NCBI GenBank assembly: GCA_963745915.1
Contig: CAVUZA010000002.1
Location: 1,984,001-2,048,000, forward strand
Direction: 5' to 3'
Origin: VRUE01 sp963745915
GTDB taxonomy: Bacteria; Actinomycetota; Thermoleophilia; Solirubrobacterales; 70-9
Length of the DNA: 64,000 nt
Translations under genes and position numbers: made by a program
In this document: piece after piece, positions 7,718 through 15,541 of the stretch
Layout: every line of letters starts with the position of its first letter
Position numbering within the stretch: the stretch's first letter is position 1
Notes under the pieces: model-generated
Databases searched by the model: none
Told to the model about the DNA's origin: nothing
What the model saw: only the letters and a program-made list of their open reading frames with translations

Positions 7718-7762
7718 GGCGCAACGCGTTTCGGCGCTCGTGGGACCGAAACGCGTTGCACC
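7718..7762. repeat. Inverted repeat, family C (copy 2)
   Basis: Arms 7718-7734 and 7746-7762 (GGYGCAACGCGTTTCGG), 16 of 17 matched, 11-nt loop. Intergenic, ending six bases before the likely nitroreductase start. Confidence 0.9.
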
Positions 7763-7767
7763 TGACA

Positions 7768-8289
7768 ATGTGTGGGGCGGTGGACGTGGAGACGGCGATA
7801 CGGACGCGGCGCACGCACAAGGCCTTCGGGCCCGAGCCGCTCGGCCGCGAGGAGATCCTCGCGCTGCTCGAGCTGGCCCGCTGGGCGCCCAACCACCACC
7901 TGACCGCGCCCTGGCGCTTCCGCGTCGTCGGCCCGCAGGCGCTGGCCGAGCTGAAGCGCGCCGCCGGGCCCGAGGGGGCGGCGAAGCTCGACCGCGCCCC
8001 GACCCTGATCGTCGTCTCCTGCGCGCTCGGCGAGGACCCGATCCAAAACGAGGAGGACCTGCACGCGACCGCGGTCGCCTCCTACATCGTCCTGCTCGGC
8101 GCCCACGCCCGCGGCCTCGCCGGCTACTGGCGCACCCCCGGCCTGCTGCGCTCGACCGGTGGCCGCAAGGCGGTCGGCCTGCCTGACAGCGAGCGCTTCG
8201 TCGGCCTCCTGCACCTGGGCCGGCCGCGCCAGGAGAAGGACGCCCCCGAGCGACCCCCGGTCGAGCAGTCGACCGACTTCCTCGCCTGA
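7768..8289 (+). CDS. Nitroreductase-family protein
   Basis: About 173 residues. The N terminus VETAIRTRRTHKAF and the following LLELARWAPNHHLTAPWRF are the FMN-binding R-R-S/T-x-R-x-F and A-P-(S/N)-x-x-x-x-Q/P-W motifs of the NADH oxidase/nitroreductase fold; DLHATAVASYIVLLGAHARGLAGYW matches the central dimer helix. It probably reduces a nitro or quinone-like substrate with NAD(P)H and FMN; the substrate is unknown. The start is uncertain: ATG 7768 is taken, but GTG 7780 or 7786 (preceded by GGGGCGG) are good alternatives, and a TTG at 7756 lies within the upstream inverted repeat. Its stop overlaps glpD (TGATG). Confidence 0.82.
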   Translation: MCGAVDVETAIRTRRTHKAFGPEPLGREEILALLELARWAPNHHLTAPWRFRVVGPQALAELKRAAGPEGAAKLDRAPTLIVVSCALGEDPIQNEEDLHATAVASYIVLLGAHARGLAGYWRTPGLLRSTGGRKAVGLPDSERFVGLLHLGRPRQEKDAPERPPVEQSTDFLA

Positions 8290-9992
8290 TGCTCTCGCGC
8301 GCCGCCGCCACCGAGGCGATCGCCGGCCAGCGCTTCGAGGTGGTCGTCATCGGCGGCGGCATCACCGGCGCCGGGGTCGCCCTCGACGCCGCCTCGCGCG
8401 GCTACTCGGTCGCCCTGATCGAGCGCGGCGACTACGCCGAAGGGACCTCGAGCCGCTCCTCGAAGATGGTTCACGGCGGCCTGCGCTACCTGCAGAACCT
8501 CGACCTCGGCCTAGTCCGCGAGGCGCTGCTCGAGCGCCAGCTGATGGTGCAGCTGGCGCCGCACCTGGTCTACCCGACGCCCTTCCTCGTCCCCGACTTC
8601 CCCGACCAGCGCCGCGACCGCCGCCTCGGCCTGGCGCTCAACATGTACGACGCGATGGCGACCACGCGGGTCGGCCGCAGCCGTGCCGAGATGCGCTCCG
8701 CCAAGGAGGACGACGAGGACTACTACTGGTCGCCCGACCGCCACCGCACGGTCGACCGCGAGGAGCTGCTGGAGATGGTGCCGGCGCTCGCCCCCCGCGA
8801 CCCCAAGAACGCCTTCCTCTTCTACGACTGCCAGACCGACGACGTGCGCCTCACCCTGACCGTGCTCGGCGAGGCCGAGCGCTTCGGCGCGGTGATGCTC
8901 AACGGGGCCGAGGCGGTCGAGGTGCTGCAGCGCGACGGGCGGGCCGCCGGCGTCGCCTTCGTCGAGGCCGCCTCCGGCGAGCGGCTCGAGGTCGAGGCCG
9001 GCAACGTGATCAACGCCACCGGCGTCTTCGCCGACCGCATCCGGCCCGAGGAGACGGTGGGGGAGGAGGACGTGCCGCGCATCGCGCCCAGCCGCGGCAC
9101 CCACCTGCTGCTCGACCGCGACGACATCTCCACCGGCAGCTCGGCCTGCATCGTCCCCGCCGGCGAGGGGCGGGCGATCTTCGCCCTGCCCTGGTACGGC
9201 CGCACCCTGGTCGGCACCACCGACAACGACTTCGACGGCGACATCGACCACCCGCGGCCCGGCGGCGAGGACGTCGAGTACCTGCTCGACGCGGTCAACG
9301 AGTTCTTCGGCACCGCGGTCGGGACCGGCGACCTGGTCGGCGCCTACGCCGGTGTGCGGCCGCTGATCTCGACCGGCGACCCGAAGAAGTCGGTCGACAT
9401 CTCGCGCAAAGCCGAGCTGTACGAGACCTCCTCGGGGATGCTGACGATCACCGGCGGCAAGCTGACCACCTGGCGGCGGATGGCGAAGCAGACCGTCGAC
9501 CGCCTGGTCGAGCGCGAGGGCCGCGAGGCTCCCTGCCACACGGCCGAGATCCCGCTCGGGATGCCTGCCCGCCCCGGCGACCTCGAGGCGCCGCCCGGGG
9601 TCGGCGAGGCGGCGACCGCGCAGCTCGCCTTCCGCTACGGCCACGCCGCCCGCCGCGTGCTCGAGATCGCCCGCGAGGACGCCGAGCTCGCCCGGCCGAT
9701 CGTCCCCGGCCGCCCCGACCTGCTGGCCGAGGCGGTGCTCGCCGTCCGCCACGAGCAGGCGCGCTGCGTCGCCGACGTGCTCCTGCGCCGCACCCGCCTC
9801 GGCCTGGTCGCGGCGCCGCAGCTGCGCGACGCCGACGCGGTGCGCGCCGTCGCCGCCGCCCTCGGGCGCGAGCTGGGCTGGTCGCGGCGCCAGGTCAAGC
9901 GCGAGGCCGAGGCCTGGCCCGCCGCCGCCGCCGAGGCGGGCAACGACCCGGCGCTCGCCGCCGAAGGGCGCGCCGGCCACCCGCTGCAATAA
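8289..9992 (+). CDS. glpD: Glycerol-3-phosphate dehydrogenase, FAD-dependent
   Basis: 567 residues, the usual length for GlpD. The FAD-binding Rossmann motif VVVIGGGITGAGVALDAA lies at residues 17-35, followed by SSRSSKMVHGGLRYLQ, the GlpD signature, and later GTSACIV-like and PWYGRTLVGTTDND segments. The C-terminal helical domain (AQLAFRYGHAARRVLEIARE, then DVLLRRTRLGLV) matches the DAO C-terminal domain. It oxidises glycerol 3-phosphate to dihydroxyacetone phosphate and passes electrons to the quinone pool at the membrane. ATG overlaps the nitroreductase stop, so the two are co-transcribed. Confidence 0.95.
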   Translation: MLSRAAATEAIAGQRFEVVVIGGGITGAGVALDAASRGYSVALIERGDYAEGTSSRSSKMVHGGLRYLQNLDLGLVREALLERQLMVQLAPHLVYPTPFLVPDFPDQRRDRRLGLALNMYDAMATTRVGRSRAEMRSAKEDDEDYYWSPDRHRTVDREELLEMVPALAPRDPKNAFLFYDCQTDDVRLTLTVLGEAERFGAVMLNGAEAVEVLQRDGRAAGVAFVEAASGERLEVEAGNVINATGVFADRIRPEETVGEEDVPRIAPSRGTHLLLDRDDISTGSSACIVPAGEGRAIFALPWYGRTLVGTTDNDFDGDIDHPRPGGEDVEYLLDAVNEFFGTAVGTGDLVGAYAGVRPLISTGDPKKSVDISRKAELYETSSGMLTITGGKLTTWRRMAKQTVDRLVEREGREAPCHTAEIPLGMPARPGDLEAPPGVGEAATAQLAFRYGHAARRVLEIAREDAELARPIVPGRPDLLAEAVLAVRHEQARCVADVLLRRTRLGLVAAPQLRDADAVRAVAAALGRELGWSRRQVKREAEAWPAAAAEAGNDPALAAEGRAGHPLQ

Positions 9993-10003
9993 CCTGCCGC
10001 TCG

Positions 10004-10744
10004 ATGACGAAGGCTGAACTGGAGTCCAAGCACATCGCCGAGCTGCACACCCTCGCCGCCGAGGCGGGCGTGGCCAACTACCGCCTGCTGCGCCGCGAGG
10101 ATCTGGTCGAGCAGCTGGTCAGCGGCGAATCGGTGGTCGAAGAGAAGCCGAAGCGCGAGCGCCGGCCCGGCCGCGAGCGCCCCGCCGCCTCAGGCGAGCG
10201 GGCCGAGCAACCCGCGGCGCCGGCCGGCGAGACCGAGAAGCCGCCGGCCGCAGAGACCGAGAAGCCGCCGACCGAGCCCGCCCGTCCCAAGCGCCGTCGC
10301 CGCCGGCGCCGCTTCGGCCGCCGCAGCAAGGAGCTGCGCGCCGTCGACCTGCTGACCCCGCCGCCGAGCCGCCAGGCGCTGCTCTACGGCGAGGACCGGG
10401 CCGCCTGCACGGCGCTGCTGCGCGAGCTGGCCGGCGAGCTGGCCGGCGCCTCCGACGGGCCCGACCCGATCGCCCTGCTGGTCGATCCCAGCCCCGAGGA
10501 GCTGGCCGAGTGGAAGCGCGAGGCGCCGCAGGCCGAGCTGGTCGCCGCCGGCCAGGACCGCCACGCCAGCGACGCCCTGGCCCAGGCCGTGCGCCGCGCC
10601 GAGTCGGGCGAAGACGTGATCCTGCTGGTCGACTCGCTGACCAAACTCGAGGACGCCGAGACCGCGAAGGAGATCTTCGACGGCGCCCTGATCCAGGCCA
10701 AGGGCTCGCTGACCGTGGTCGCCGCGCTCGAGCGCTCGGCGTAG
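10004..10744 (+). CDS. Rho-N domain protein with degenerate Rho-like ATPase region
   Basis: 246 residues. Residues 1-45 (MTKAELESKHIAELHTLAAE, then ANYRLLRREDLVEQL) match the Rho N-terminal helical domain. Residues 46-105 form a charged, low-complexity Glu/Pro/Arg linker ending in a run of basic residues. Residues 110-246 resemble the Rho ATPase core: LLTPPPSRQALLYGED aligns where the P-loop should be, but G-x-x-x-x-G-K-(S/T) is absent, while EDVILLVDSLTKLEDA resembles the Rho Walker B (LLDSITRL). So it is probably a catalytically dead Rho paralogue that binds RNA or Rho. The true rho gene is not in this window. Confidence 0.7.
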   Translation: MTKAELESKHIAELHTLAAEAGVANYRLLRREDLVEQLVSGESVVEEKPKRERRPGRERPAASGERAEQPAAPAGETEKPPAAETEKPPTEPARPKRRRRRRRFGRRSKELRAVDLLTPPPSRQALLYGEDRAACTALLRELAGELAGASDGPDPIALLVDPSPEELAEWKREAPQAELVAAGQDRHASDALAQAVRRAESGEDVILLVDSLTKLEDAETAKEIFDGALIQAKGSLTVVAALERSA

Positions 10745-10748
10745 CCGG

Positions 10749-11279
10749 CTAGCGCCGGTAGGCGATCCGCCGCCAGGACGGCTCTTTGGAGAGCTCGATC
10801 AGCTCGGAGCTGCGGTCGGGCTGCACGTAGCCGAAGGTCTGGCTGCGCCCGTCGAAGACGATGTCGAGCTCGCCCTCCTTGACCCGCTGGTCGAGCCAGG
10901 CGCCGCGGAAGACGAGGCGGCGCAGCCAGTGGACGAGGCTGCGGTTGGCGGGGCCGACGAGGTCGTCCCAGTTCTCGTTGATGTGCTCGCCGAGGCGCGA
11001 GCTGGGCTCGGCGATCTCGCCGCTGACGCAGAGGTCGAGCAGGTCGTCGAGCTCGCCCTGGCTCAGCCCCTGGTCGACGAAGCCGAGCTTGACCGCGGCC
11101 TGCTCGACGCGCTGGCCGAAGTCCTCCTCGTTGAAGGCGAAGCGCAGCTCCCCGTACTCGAGCACGTAATCGGAGCCAGACTCGTAGTTCCCTCTGCGGG
11201 TCGTTTTCTTATCCACGTTGAAGCCCATCCGCTCCGGCGCAAGCCCAGCGCCGGGCAGGTGCTGGATCATGCCGTCCAT
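10749..11279 (-). CDS. Conserved hypothetical protein
   Basis: 176 residues from an ATG at 11279 (alternatives at 11270 and 11228 give MIQHL or MGFN). The composition (GNYESGSDYVLEYGELRFAF, DLCVSGEIAEPSSRLGEHIN, RSLVHWLRRLVFRGAWLDQR) is that of a soluble globular protein, and the codon pattern is that of a genuine gene. I do not recognise a family or catalytic motif. Convergent with the Rho-like gene (stop codons four bases apart) and divergent from the phosphatase gene at 11337, with a short shared promoter gap. Confidence 0.65.
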   Translation of the reverse strand: MDGMIQHLPGAGLAPERMGFNVDKKTTRRGNYESGSDYVLEYGELRFAFNEEDFGQRVEQAAVKLGFVDQGLSQGELDDLLDLCVSGEIAEPSSRLGEHINENWDDLVGPANRSLVHWLRRLVFRGAWLDQRVKEGELDIVFDGRSQTFGYVQPDRSSELIELSKEPSWRRIAYRR

Positions 11280-11336
11280 CGTAGTCCCGTGCCTGCCCGG
11301 CCCCGGGGCTGAAATCCCGTTTGCACCCCAGCGACG

Positions 11337-12059
11337 ATGATCGACCTGCACTGCCACATCCTGCCGGCCCTCGACGACGGGGCGCTCGACCTGCGCGACA
11401 GCCTCGGCCTGGCGCGCCAGGCGGTCAACGACGGGATCGAGCTGGTCTGCGCCACGCCCCACATCCGCCACGACCACGACGTGCGGATCGAGGAGGTCGC
11501 CGACCGGGTCGATGCCCTGAACGAGGCGCTGGCGGGGGAGGGGCTGCCGCTCCGCGTCCTGCCCGGCGGCGAGGTCGCCGAGACCGCGGTCGAGGGCCTG
11601 AGCGAGGAGGAGCTGGCGCGGGTCGCCCTCGGCGCCGGCGGCTGGGTCCTGCTCGAGCCGGCGCCCGGCCCGCTCGGCGACAGCCTGCTGCGCCGCGTCG
11701 CCGGCCTCGCCGAGCGCGGCCACCGGGCGCTGATCGCACACCCCGAGCGCCACGTCTCGGCCGACATGTTCGAGCGGATCGGCGCCCTGGTCGCCGCCGG
11801 GGCGCTGGTCCAGGCGACCGCCGACTACCTCCTGCGCGAGCGCACCGCGGCCGGGATGCGGAGCCTGGCCGAGGCCGGGCTGATCCACGTCCTGAGCAGC
11901 GACGCCCACTCCTCCCACGGCGGCCGCCCCCTGCACCTGCGCGCCGCCTTCGAGGCCCTGGCCGCGATCGACGGCCCCGCCGCCGCCCACGTCGAGTGGG
12001 TCCGCGAGACCGCCCCGCGGGCGATCGTCGAGGGCGGCGAGCTCGCCGTCCCGTTTTAG
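11337..12059 (+). CDS. PHP-domain phosphatase, CpsB/YwqE family
   Basis: 240 residues. The start MIDLHCHILPALDDGALDL carries the metal-binding H-x-H and D-D-G of CpsB/CapC/YwqE tyrosine phosphatases; further ligands appear in CATPHIRHDHD, LPGGEVAE, LIAHPERH and LSSDAHSSHGGRP. Family members dephosphorylate bacterial tyrosine kinases that control exopolysaccharide export. No Wzc-like kinase or capsule gene is nearby, so the partner is unknown. Its stop overlaps by four bases the stop of the convergent kinase gene. Confidence 0.88.
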   Translation: MIDLHCHILPALDDGALDLRDSLGLARQAVNDGIELVCATPHIRHDHDVRIEEVADRVDALNEALAGEGLPLRVLPGGEVAETAVEGLSEEELARVALGAGGWVLLEPAPGPLGDSLLRRVAGLAERGHRALIAHPERHVSADMFERIGALVAAGALVQATADYLLRERTAAGMRSLAEAGLIHVLSSDAHSSHGGRPLHLRAAFEALAAIDGPAAAHVEWVRETAPRAIVEGGELAVPF

Positions 12060-12985
12060 AGCCGGCGCAGCTCGACCTTGCGCGCCAGCTGCTCGATCGT
12101 CGCCCGCGAGCCGCTGCCGAGGCCATGGCGGAGGAAGTTGACGGCGCCCGCCGCGGCGGCGGTGCGCAGCGTCTCCTCCCACTCGAGGCCGCGCGCCATG
12201 CAGGCCGCCAGCGCCCCCATCATCGAGTCGCCGCAGCCCTCGCGGGCGCCGCGCTCGAAGCGGGGCGGGACCAGCTCCCAGGCCTGCTCGCCGCGGACCA
12301 CCAGGGCCGGCTGCTCGGCCCGGGTGACGATCGCCGCGCCGGCCCCGGCGGCGAGCAGCCGGCCGGTCGCCTCGCGCATCCGCGCCGCCGTGTCGACCGG
12401 CCCGACGACGTACTTGGCCAGTTCCCAGTCGTTGATCTTGACCAGGTCGGGGCCGCCCTCGAGGGCGCTCTCCAGGCGCGGCGGCGAGAGGTCGACGACG
12501 ACCGGCGTGCCGTTCGCCTTGACGTCGGCGACCAGCGCCCCGTACAGCTCGCGCGGCAGCGCTTCGGCGGGGAAGGCGCCGCAGACGGCGAGCACGCCGG
12601 AGTCGAGCGCCGCGGCGACGGTGGCGGAGAAGAGCTCGTCGACCTCGTGCCGGGAGGGGGGCAGCGCCGCCGCCTGGGCGATCGGCTCGCGCTCGCCGCT
12701 GCGCCGGTCGTGCAGGTAGGAGCCGCTGGCGGCGCCGGTCTCGGTCAGCCGCAGCTCGGCCCCGAGCCGGTCGAGCAGCGGCCGCAGCACGGTGCCGGTC
12801 TCGCCGCCGATGAAGCCGCAGAGGGTCGGCTCGGCACCGAGCTCGGCGGCCATCCGCGCCACCCAGACGCCCTGCCCGGCGGCGTGCAGGTGGATCTCGT
12901 CGCCGCCTTCGGCGGTAAGCGCCTCGACCGTGATCGAGAGCATCGGGTGCGGGCCGAAGACCGTGACCCTGTCGTTGGCGGCCAT
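12056..12985 (-). CDS. PfkB-family sugar kinase (1-phosphofructokinase-like)
   Basis: About 309 residues from ATG 12985 (a GTG two codons upstream is possible). N-terminal GQGVWVARMAAELGAEPTLCGFIGGETG corresponds to the GKGVNVA...LG...G..GG motif of phosphofructokinases, with Lys-to-Gln and Asn-to-Trp changes in the substrate loop. C-terminal REGCGDSMMGALAACMARG is the anion-hole motif G-A-G-D, here with Cys in place of the first Ala, and the catalytic Asp retained. It should phosphorylate a sugar or sugar phosphate with ATP; the altered substrate loop argues against plain fructose 1-phosphate. Monocistronic. Confidence 0.82.
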   Translation of the reverse strand: MAANDRVTVFGPHPMLSITVEALTAEGGDEIHLHAAGQGVWVARMAAELGAEPTLCGFIGGETGTVLRPLLDRLGAELRLTETGAASGSYLHDRRSGEREPIAQAAALPPSRHEVDELFSATVAAALDSGVLAVCGAFPAEALPRELYGALVADVKANGTPVVVDLSPPRLESALEGGPDLVKINDWELAKYVVGPVDTAARMREATGRLLAAGAGAAIVTRAEQPALVVRGEQAWELVPPRFERGAREGCGDSMMGALAACMARGLEWEETLRTAAAAGAVNFLRHGLGSGSRATIEQLARKVELRRL

Positions 12986-13008
12986 CGTCACGGAGGCTAC
13001 CCCGACCG

Positions 13009-13065
13009 CCCCGCCGCGGTCGCCATTTGAACCGCATCGCGGATGAAATGGCGACCGCGGCGGGG
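13009..13065. repeat. Inverted repeat, family E (copy 1)
   Basis: Perfect 20-bp arms at 13009-13028 and 13046-13065 (CCGCCGCGGTCGCCATTT core) with a 17-nt loop that contains its own small hairpin CCGC-ATC-GCGG. Lies between divergent genes. A related copy is inside murF at 23863-23907. Confidence 0.92.
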
Positions 13066-13100
13066 TTGGCGGGGGAGAGATTGCGCCGCCAGGCCCTTAT

Positions 13101-13439
13101 ATGGGTATGGACCTCGCGCCGCGCCTGCGCCGCCTGCCCAGCACCACCGCGCTCGGCCGCGAGGTGCGCCTCGCGCGGGGGCCGCGCGCCCGCCTGCTCG
13201 GCCTCGCCCGCCTCGACCGCGGCGTCGCCGGCGCCGGCCTGCTGATCCCCCGCTGCGCCAGCGTCCACACCTTCGGCATGCGCTTCGCGCTCGACATCTA
13301 CTTCCTCGACGGCGATGGATCGATCGTCCAGGTCGCCCGCCGGATTCCCGCAAAACGCGTGCTTTTCTGCCGCCGGGCGGCCGCCGTTCTCGAGATTCCC
13401 GCCGCCGAGGGGGGAGAGAATCGCTCGCCAAACCCTTAG
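13101..13439 (+). CDS. DUF192 family protein
   Basis: 112 residues. The stretch RARLLGLARLDR, then LIPRCASVHTFGMRFALDIYFLDGDGSIV is the DUF192 signature (L-G-L ... C-x-x-V/I-H-T-F-x-M-R-F-x-I-D-x-x-F-L). Many homologues are exported, but this one lacks a signal peptide and should be cytoplasmic. Function unknown. The C-terminal phrase VARRIPAKRVLF ... VLEIPAAE also fits the family. It ends seven bases before the response regulator start, so it may be the first gene of that operon. Confidence 0.88.
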   Translation: MGMDLAPRLRRLPSTTALGREVRLARGPRARLLGLARLDRGVAGAGLLIPRCASVHTFGMRFALDIYFLDGDGSIVQVARRIPAKRVLFCRRAAAVLEIPAAEGGENRSPNP

Positions 13440-13446
13440 ACAGGGC

Positions 13447-14160
13447 ATGCTTCCCGAGCGCCGCGAGATCGCCCGCCTCGTCGTCTGCGAGGACCACGCG
13501 CCGACCCTCGAGCTGCTCTGCGACCACCTGCTCGCCGACGGCTTCGGGGTGCTGCCGGCGCCCAGCGCCTCCGACGCGCTGCGCCTCTGCCGCTACGACC
13601 ACCCCGATCTGCTGCTGCTCGACCTCAGCCTGCCCGACGCCTCCGGGCTCGACGTGCTGCGCGAGATCCGCGAAGCCGACGGCGTCACCTCGCGCTTCGA
13701 CCCCGGCCTGCCGGTGATCGTCCTCAGCGGCCGCGGCGCCGACGCCGACCGCGTCCGCGGCCTCGACTTCGGCGCCGACGACTACCTGGTCAAGCCCTTC
13801 TTTCATCCCGAGCTGCGGGCCCGGATCGGCGCCGTCCTGCGGCGCGGCTCGGGGCACCGCTCCGGCCCGCTGCGGGTCGGCGAGCTGGTCGTCGACCCGG
13901 CCCGTCGCCAGGTCTGGCTCGAGGGCCGCGAGGTGAAGCTCTCGCTGAAGGAGTTCGGCCTGCTGCGGGTGCTCGCCGGCGATCCGGCGCGGGTCTTCTC
14001 CAAGCGCGAGCTGCTGGAAGCGGTCTGGGGCTACGGCGGCCCGGCGCGGACGCGGACGCTGGACTCGCACGCCAGCCGCCTGCGCCGCAAACTCGACCCC
14101 GAGCACGGCCGCTTCGTGATCAACTGCTGGGGCTACGGCTACAGGCTGGTCGAGGCGTGA
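13447..14160 (+). CDS. OmpR/PhoB-type response regulator
   Basis: 237 residues. Receiver domain residues 10-125: acidic pair in VVCEDHAP, phospho-acceptor Asp in LLLLDLSLPDASG, Ser in VIVLSGRG, Lys in YLVKPF. DNA-binding winged helix residues 140-235: LSLKEFGLLRVLAGDPARVF, then LEAVWGYGGPARTRTLDSHASRLRRKL and GYGYRLVEA. Its stop overlaps the GTG of the following histidine kinase, and the tad-type genes follow without a gap, so it likely controls surface-appendage or competence functions. Confidence 0.95.
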   Translation: MLPERREIARLVVCEDHAPTLELLCDHLLADGFGVLPAPSASDALRLCRYDHPDLLLLDLSLPDASGLDVLREIREADGVTSRFDPGLPVIVLSGRGADADRVRGLDFGADDYLVKPFFHPELRARIGAVLRRGSGHRSGPLRVGELVVDPARRQVWLEGREVKLSLKEFGLLRVLAGDPARVFSKRELLEAVWGYGGPARTRTLDSHASRLRRKLDPEHGRFVINCWGYGYRLVEA

Positions 14161-14891
14161 TCGAGCTCGCCCAGATCGTCGCCGGCTGGCCGCTGAGCGT
14201 CTCGATGGCGGCCGCGGTCACCGCCCAGCTGCTGCGCTCCGGGCGGCGCCGGCTGGCGCTCAACGAGGCCCTGCACGAGCTGCGCCGGCCGCTGCAGGCG
14301 CTCGCCCTGGCCGGCGGCCCGCCGCTGGCCGCCGCGGGCGACGACGGGGACCCGGTCGAGATGGCGGCGGCGGCGCTCGAGCGGCTCGACCGCGAGATCA
14401 ACGGCGGCCCGCCGGCGCCGGTCTGGGGACGGGTCGACGCCGGCGCCGTGGTGCGCGCGGCCGTCGCCCGCTGGCAGGCGCGGGCGCGGATCGCCGACAG
14501 CGCCCTGGGGCTGCGCTGGAACGCCGGCCAGGCGCAGGTCGACGGCGACCGGATCGCGCTCGGCCAGGCGCTCGACAACCTGATCGTCAACGCGATCGAG
14601 CACGGCGGCCCGACCGTCGTCGTCGCCGCCCGGGTCCGCGACGGCTGGCTGCGGGTCGCGGTCGTCGACTCCGGCCGGGCGCGCCGCCGGCGCTCGCGGC
14701 GCGCCGTCCCCGCCGCGGCGCTCGAGCGGCTCGCCGGCCGCAGCCGCCACGGCCACGGCCTGGCCGTGGTGCGCAAGGTCGCCGCCGCCCACGGCGGGCG
14801 CTTCGCCCTCAGCCGCTCCCAGCACGGCTCCCAGGCGGTGCTCGAGCTGCCGCTGGCGCCGGCCGAGCGCGGCGGAAGGGCGGCCGCGTGA
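14157..14891 (+). CDS. Minimal sensor histidine kinase
   Basis: 244 residues from a GTG overlapping the regulator stop. One N-terminal hydrophobic helix (IVAGWPLSVSMAAAVTAQLL) and no recognisable sensor domain. H-box ALHELRRPLQALAL with the phospho-accepting His, N-box LGQALDNLIVNAIEHGG, and a weak G-box in SRHGHGLAVVRKVAAAHGG. The kinase core is short and its D-x-G-x-G loop is replaced by VVDSGRARRRRSRR, so ATP binding may be altered. Signal input presumably comes from a partner protein or the membrane helix. Downstream cpaB starts within its stop. Confidence 0.85.
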   Translation: MIELAQIVAGWPLSVSMAAAVTAQLLRSGRRRLALNEALHELRRPLQALALAGGPPLAAAGDDGDPVEMAAAALERLDREINGGPPAPVWGRVDAGAVVRAAVARWQARARIADSALGLRWNAGQAQVDGDRIALGQALDNLIVNAIEHGGPTVVVAARVRDGWLRVAVVDSGRARRRRSRRAVPAAALERLAGRSRHGHGLAVVRKVAAAHGGRFALSRSQHGSQAVLELPLAPAERGGRAAA

Positions 14892-15538
14892 GCCGCCGGG
14901 CGCGGGCGCTCGCCTTCCTGCTCGCGGCGCTGCTGGCGGCGGCGCTGGCCGCCGCGGTCGCCGACGGCTACGGCGCGCGGGTCGCCGCCGGCTACGGGCC
15001 GCTGCGCCCGGCCGTCGTCGCCAGCCGCGGCCTGGCGGCCGACCGCGCCCTCGGCCCGGCCCAGCTCGGCGCCGCGCTCGAGGTGCGGCGGGTGCCGGCC
15101 CGCTTCGTCCCGCGCGGGGCGCTGGCGGCGCCGCGGGAAGCGCTCGGCCTGGCGCCGCAGGCGGCGGTCCCGGCCGGCGCCTACCTGCTCGCCGCCCAGC
15201 TGCGCCCGCCGCGCGCGGCCCGCCGCCCGGGCCGGGCCCTGGCCGGCGACCGGCGGCCGGTCGAGATCGCGGTCAGCGGCGCCGAGGCGCTCGCCGCCGG
15301 CGCCTCGCGCGGGGCGCGGGTCGACGTGGTGGTGACCGCCGAACCCCGCGGTGCGGGACCGGGGCGCACCTACGTCGCGGTCGCCGGCGTGCCGCTGCTG
15401 GCCCTCGGCCCCGCCGCCGAAGGGCCGGGGCCGGCCGGAGCCTCGGCCGCGACCCTGGCCCTGACCCGGCGCCAGGCGCTGCGCCTGATCGGCGCCGAGA
15501 GCTACGCCCGCCGCCTGACCCTGATCCCGGCGGGCTGA
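14888..15538 (+). CDS. cpaB: CpaB/RcpC-like SAF-domain pilus assembly protein
   Basis: 216 residues from GTG overlapping the kinase stop. N-terminal membrane helix (LAFLLAALLAAALAAAVADGY) then a SAF domain around residues 40-105 (VVASRGLAADRALGPAQL, then VPAGAYLLAAQL) and an RcpC-type region with GARVDVVVTAEP and RTYVAVAGVPLLAL. Family proteins act at the cell surface in Flp/tad pilus assembly. Here a secretin partner is unlikely in a Gram-positive-type envelope. Operon with cpaF, tadB and tadC. Confidence 0.8.
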   Translation: MSRRARALAFLLAALLAAALAAAVADGYGARVAAGYGPLRPAVVASRGLAADRALGPAQLGAALEVRRVPARFVPRGALAAPREALGLAPQAAVPAGAYLLAAQLRPPRAARRPGRALAGDRRPVEIAVSGAEALAAGASRGARVDVVVTAEPRGAGPGRTYVAVAGVPLLALGPAAEGPGPAGASAATLALTRRQALRLIGAESYARRLTLIPAG

Positions 15539-15541
15539 GCG

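Noticed and set aside
5427..7892. An 821-codon open frame on the minus strand
   Set aside because: Antisense to the ATPase and S-component genes, whose motifs are clear; repetitive composition typical of shadow frames.
10749..13448. An 899-codon open frame on the minus strand
   Set aside because: Only its last 176 codons (10749-11279) look like a real protein; the rest is antisense to the phosphatase and shifted relative to the PfkB kinase gene.
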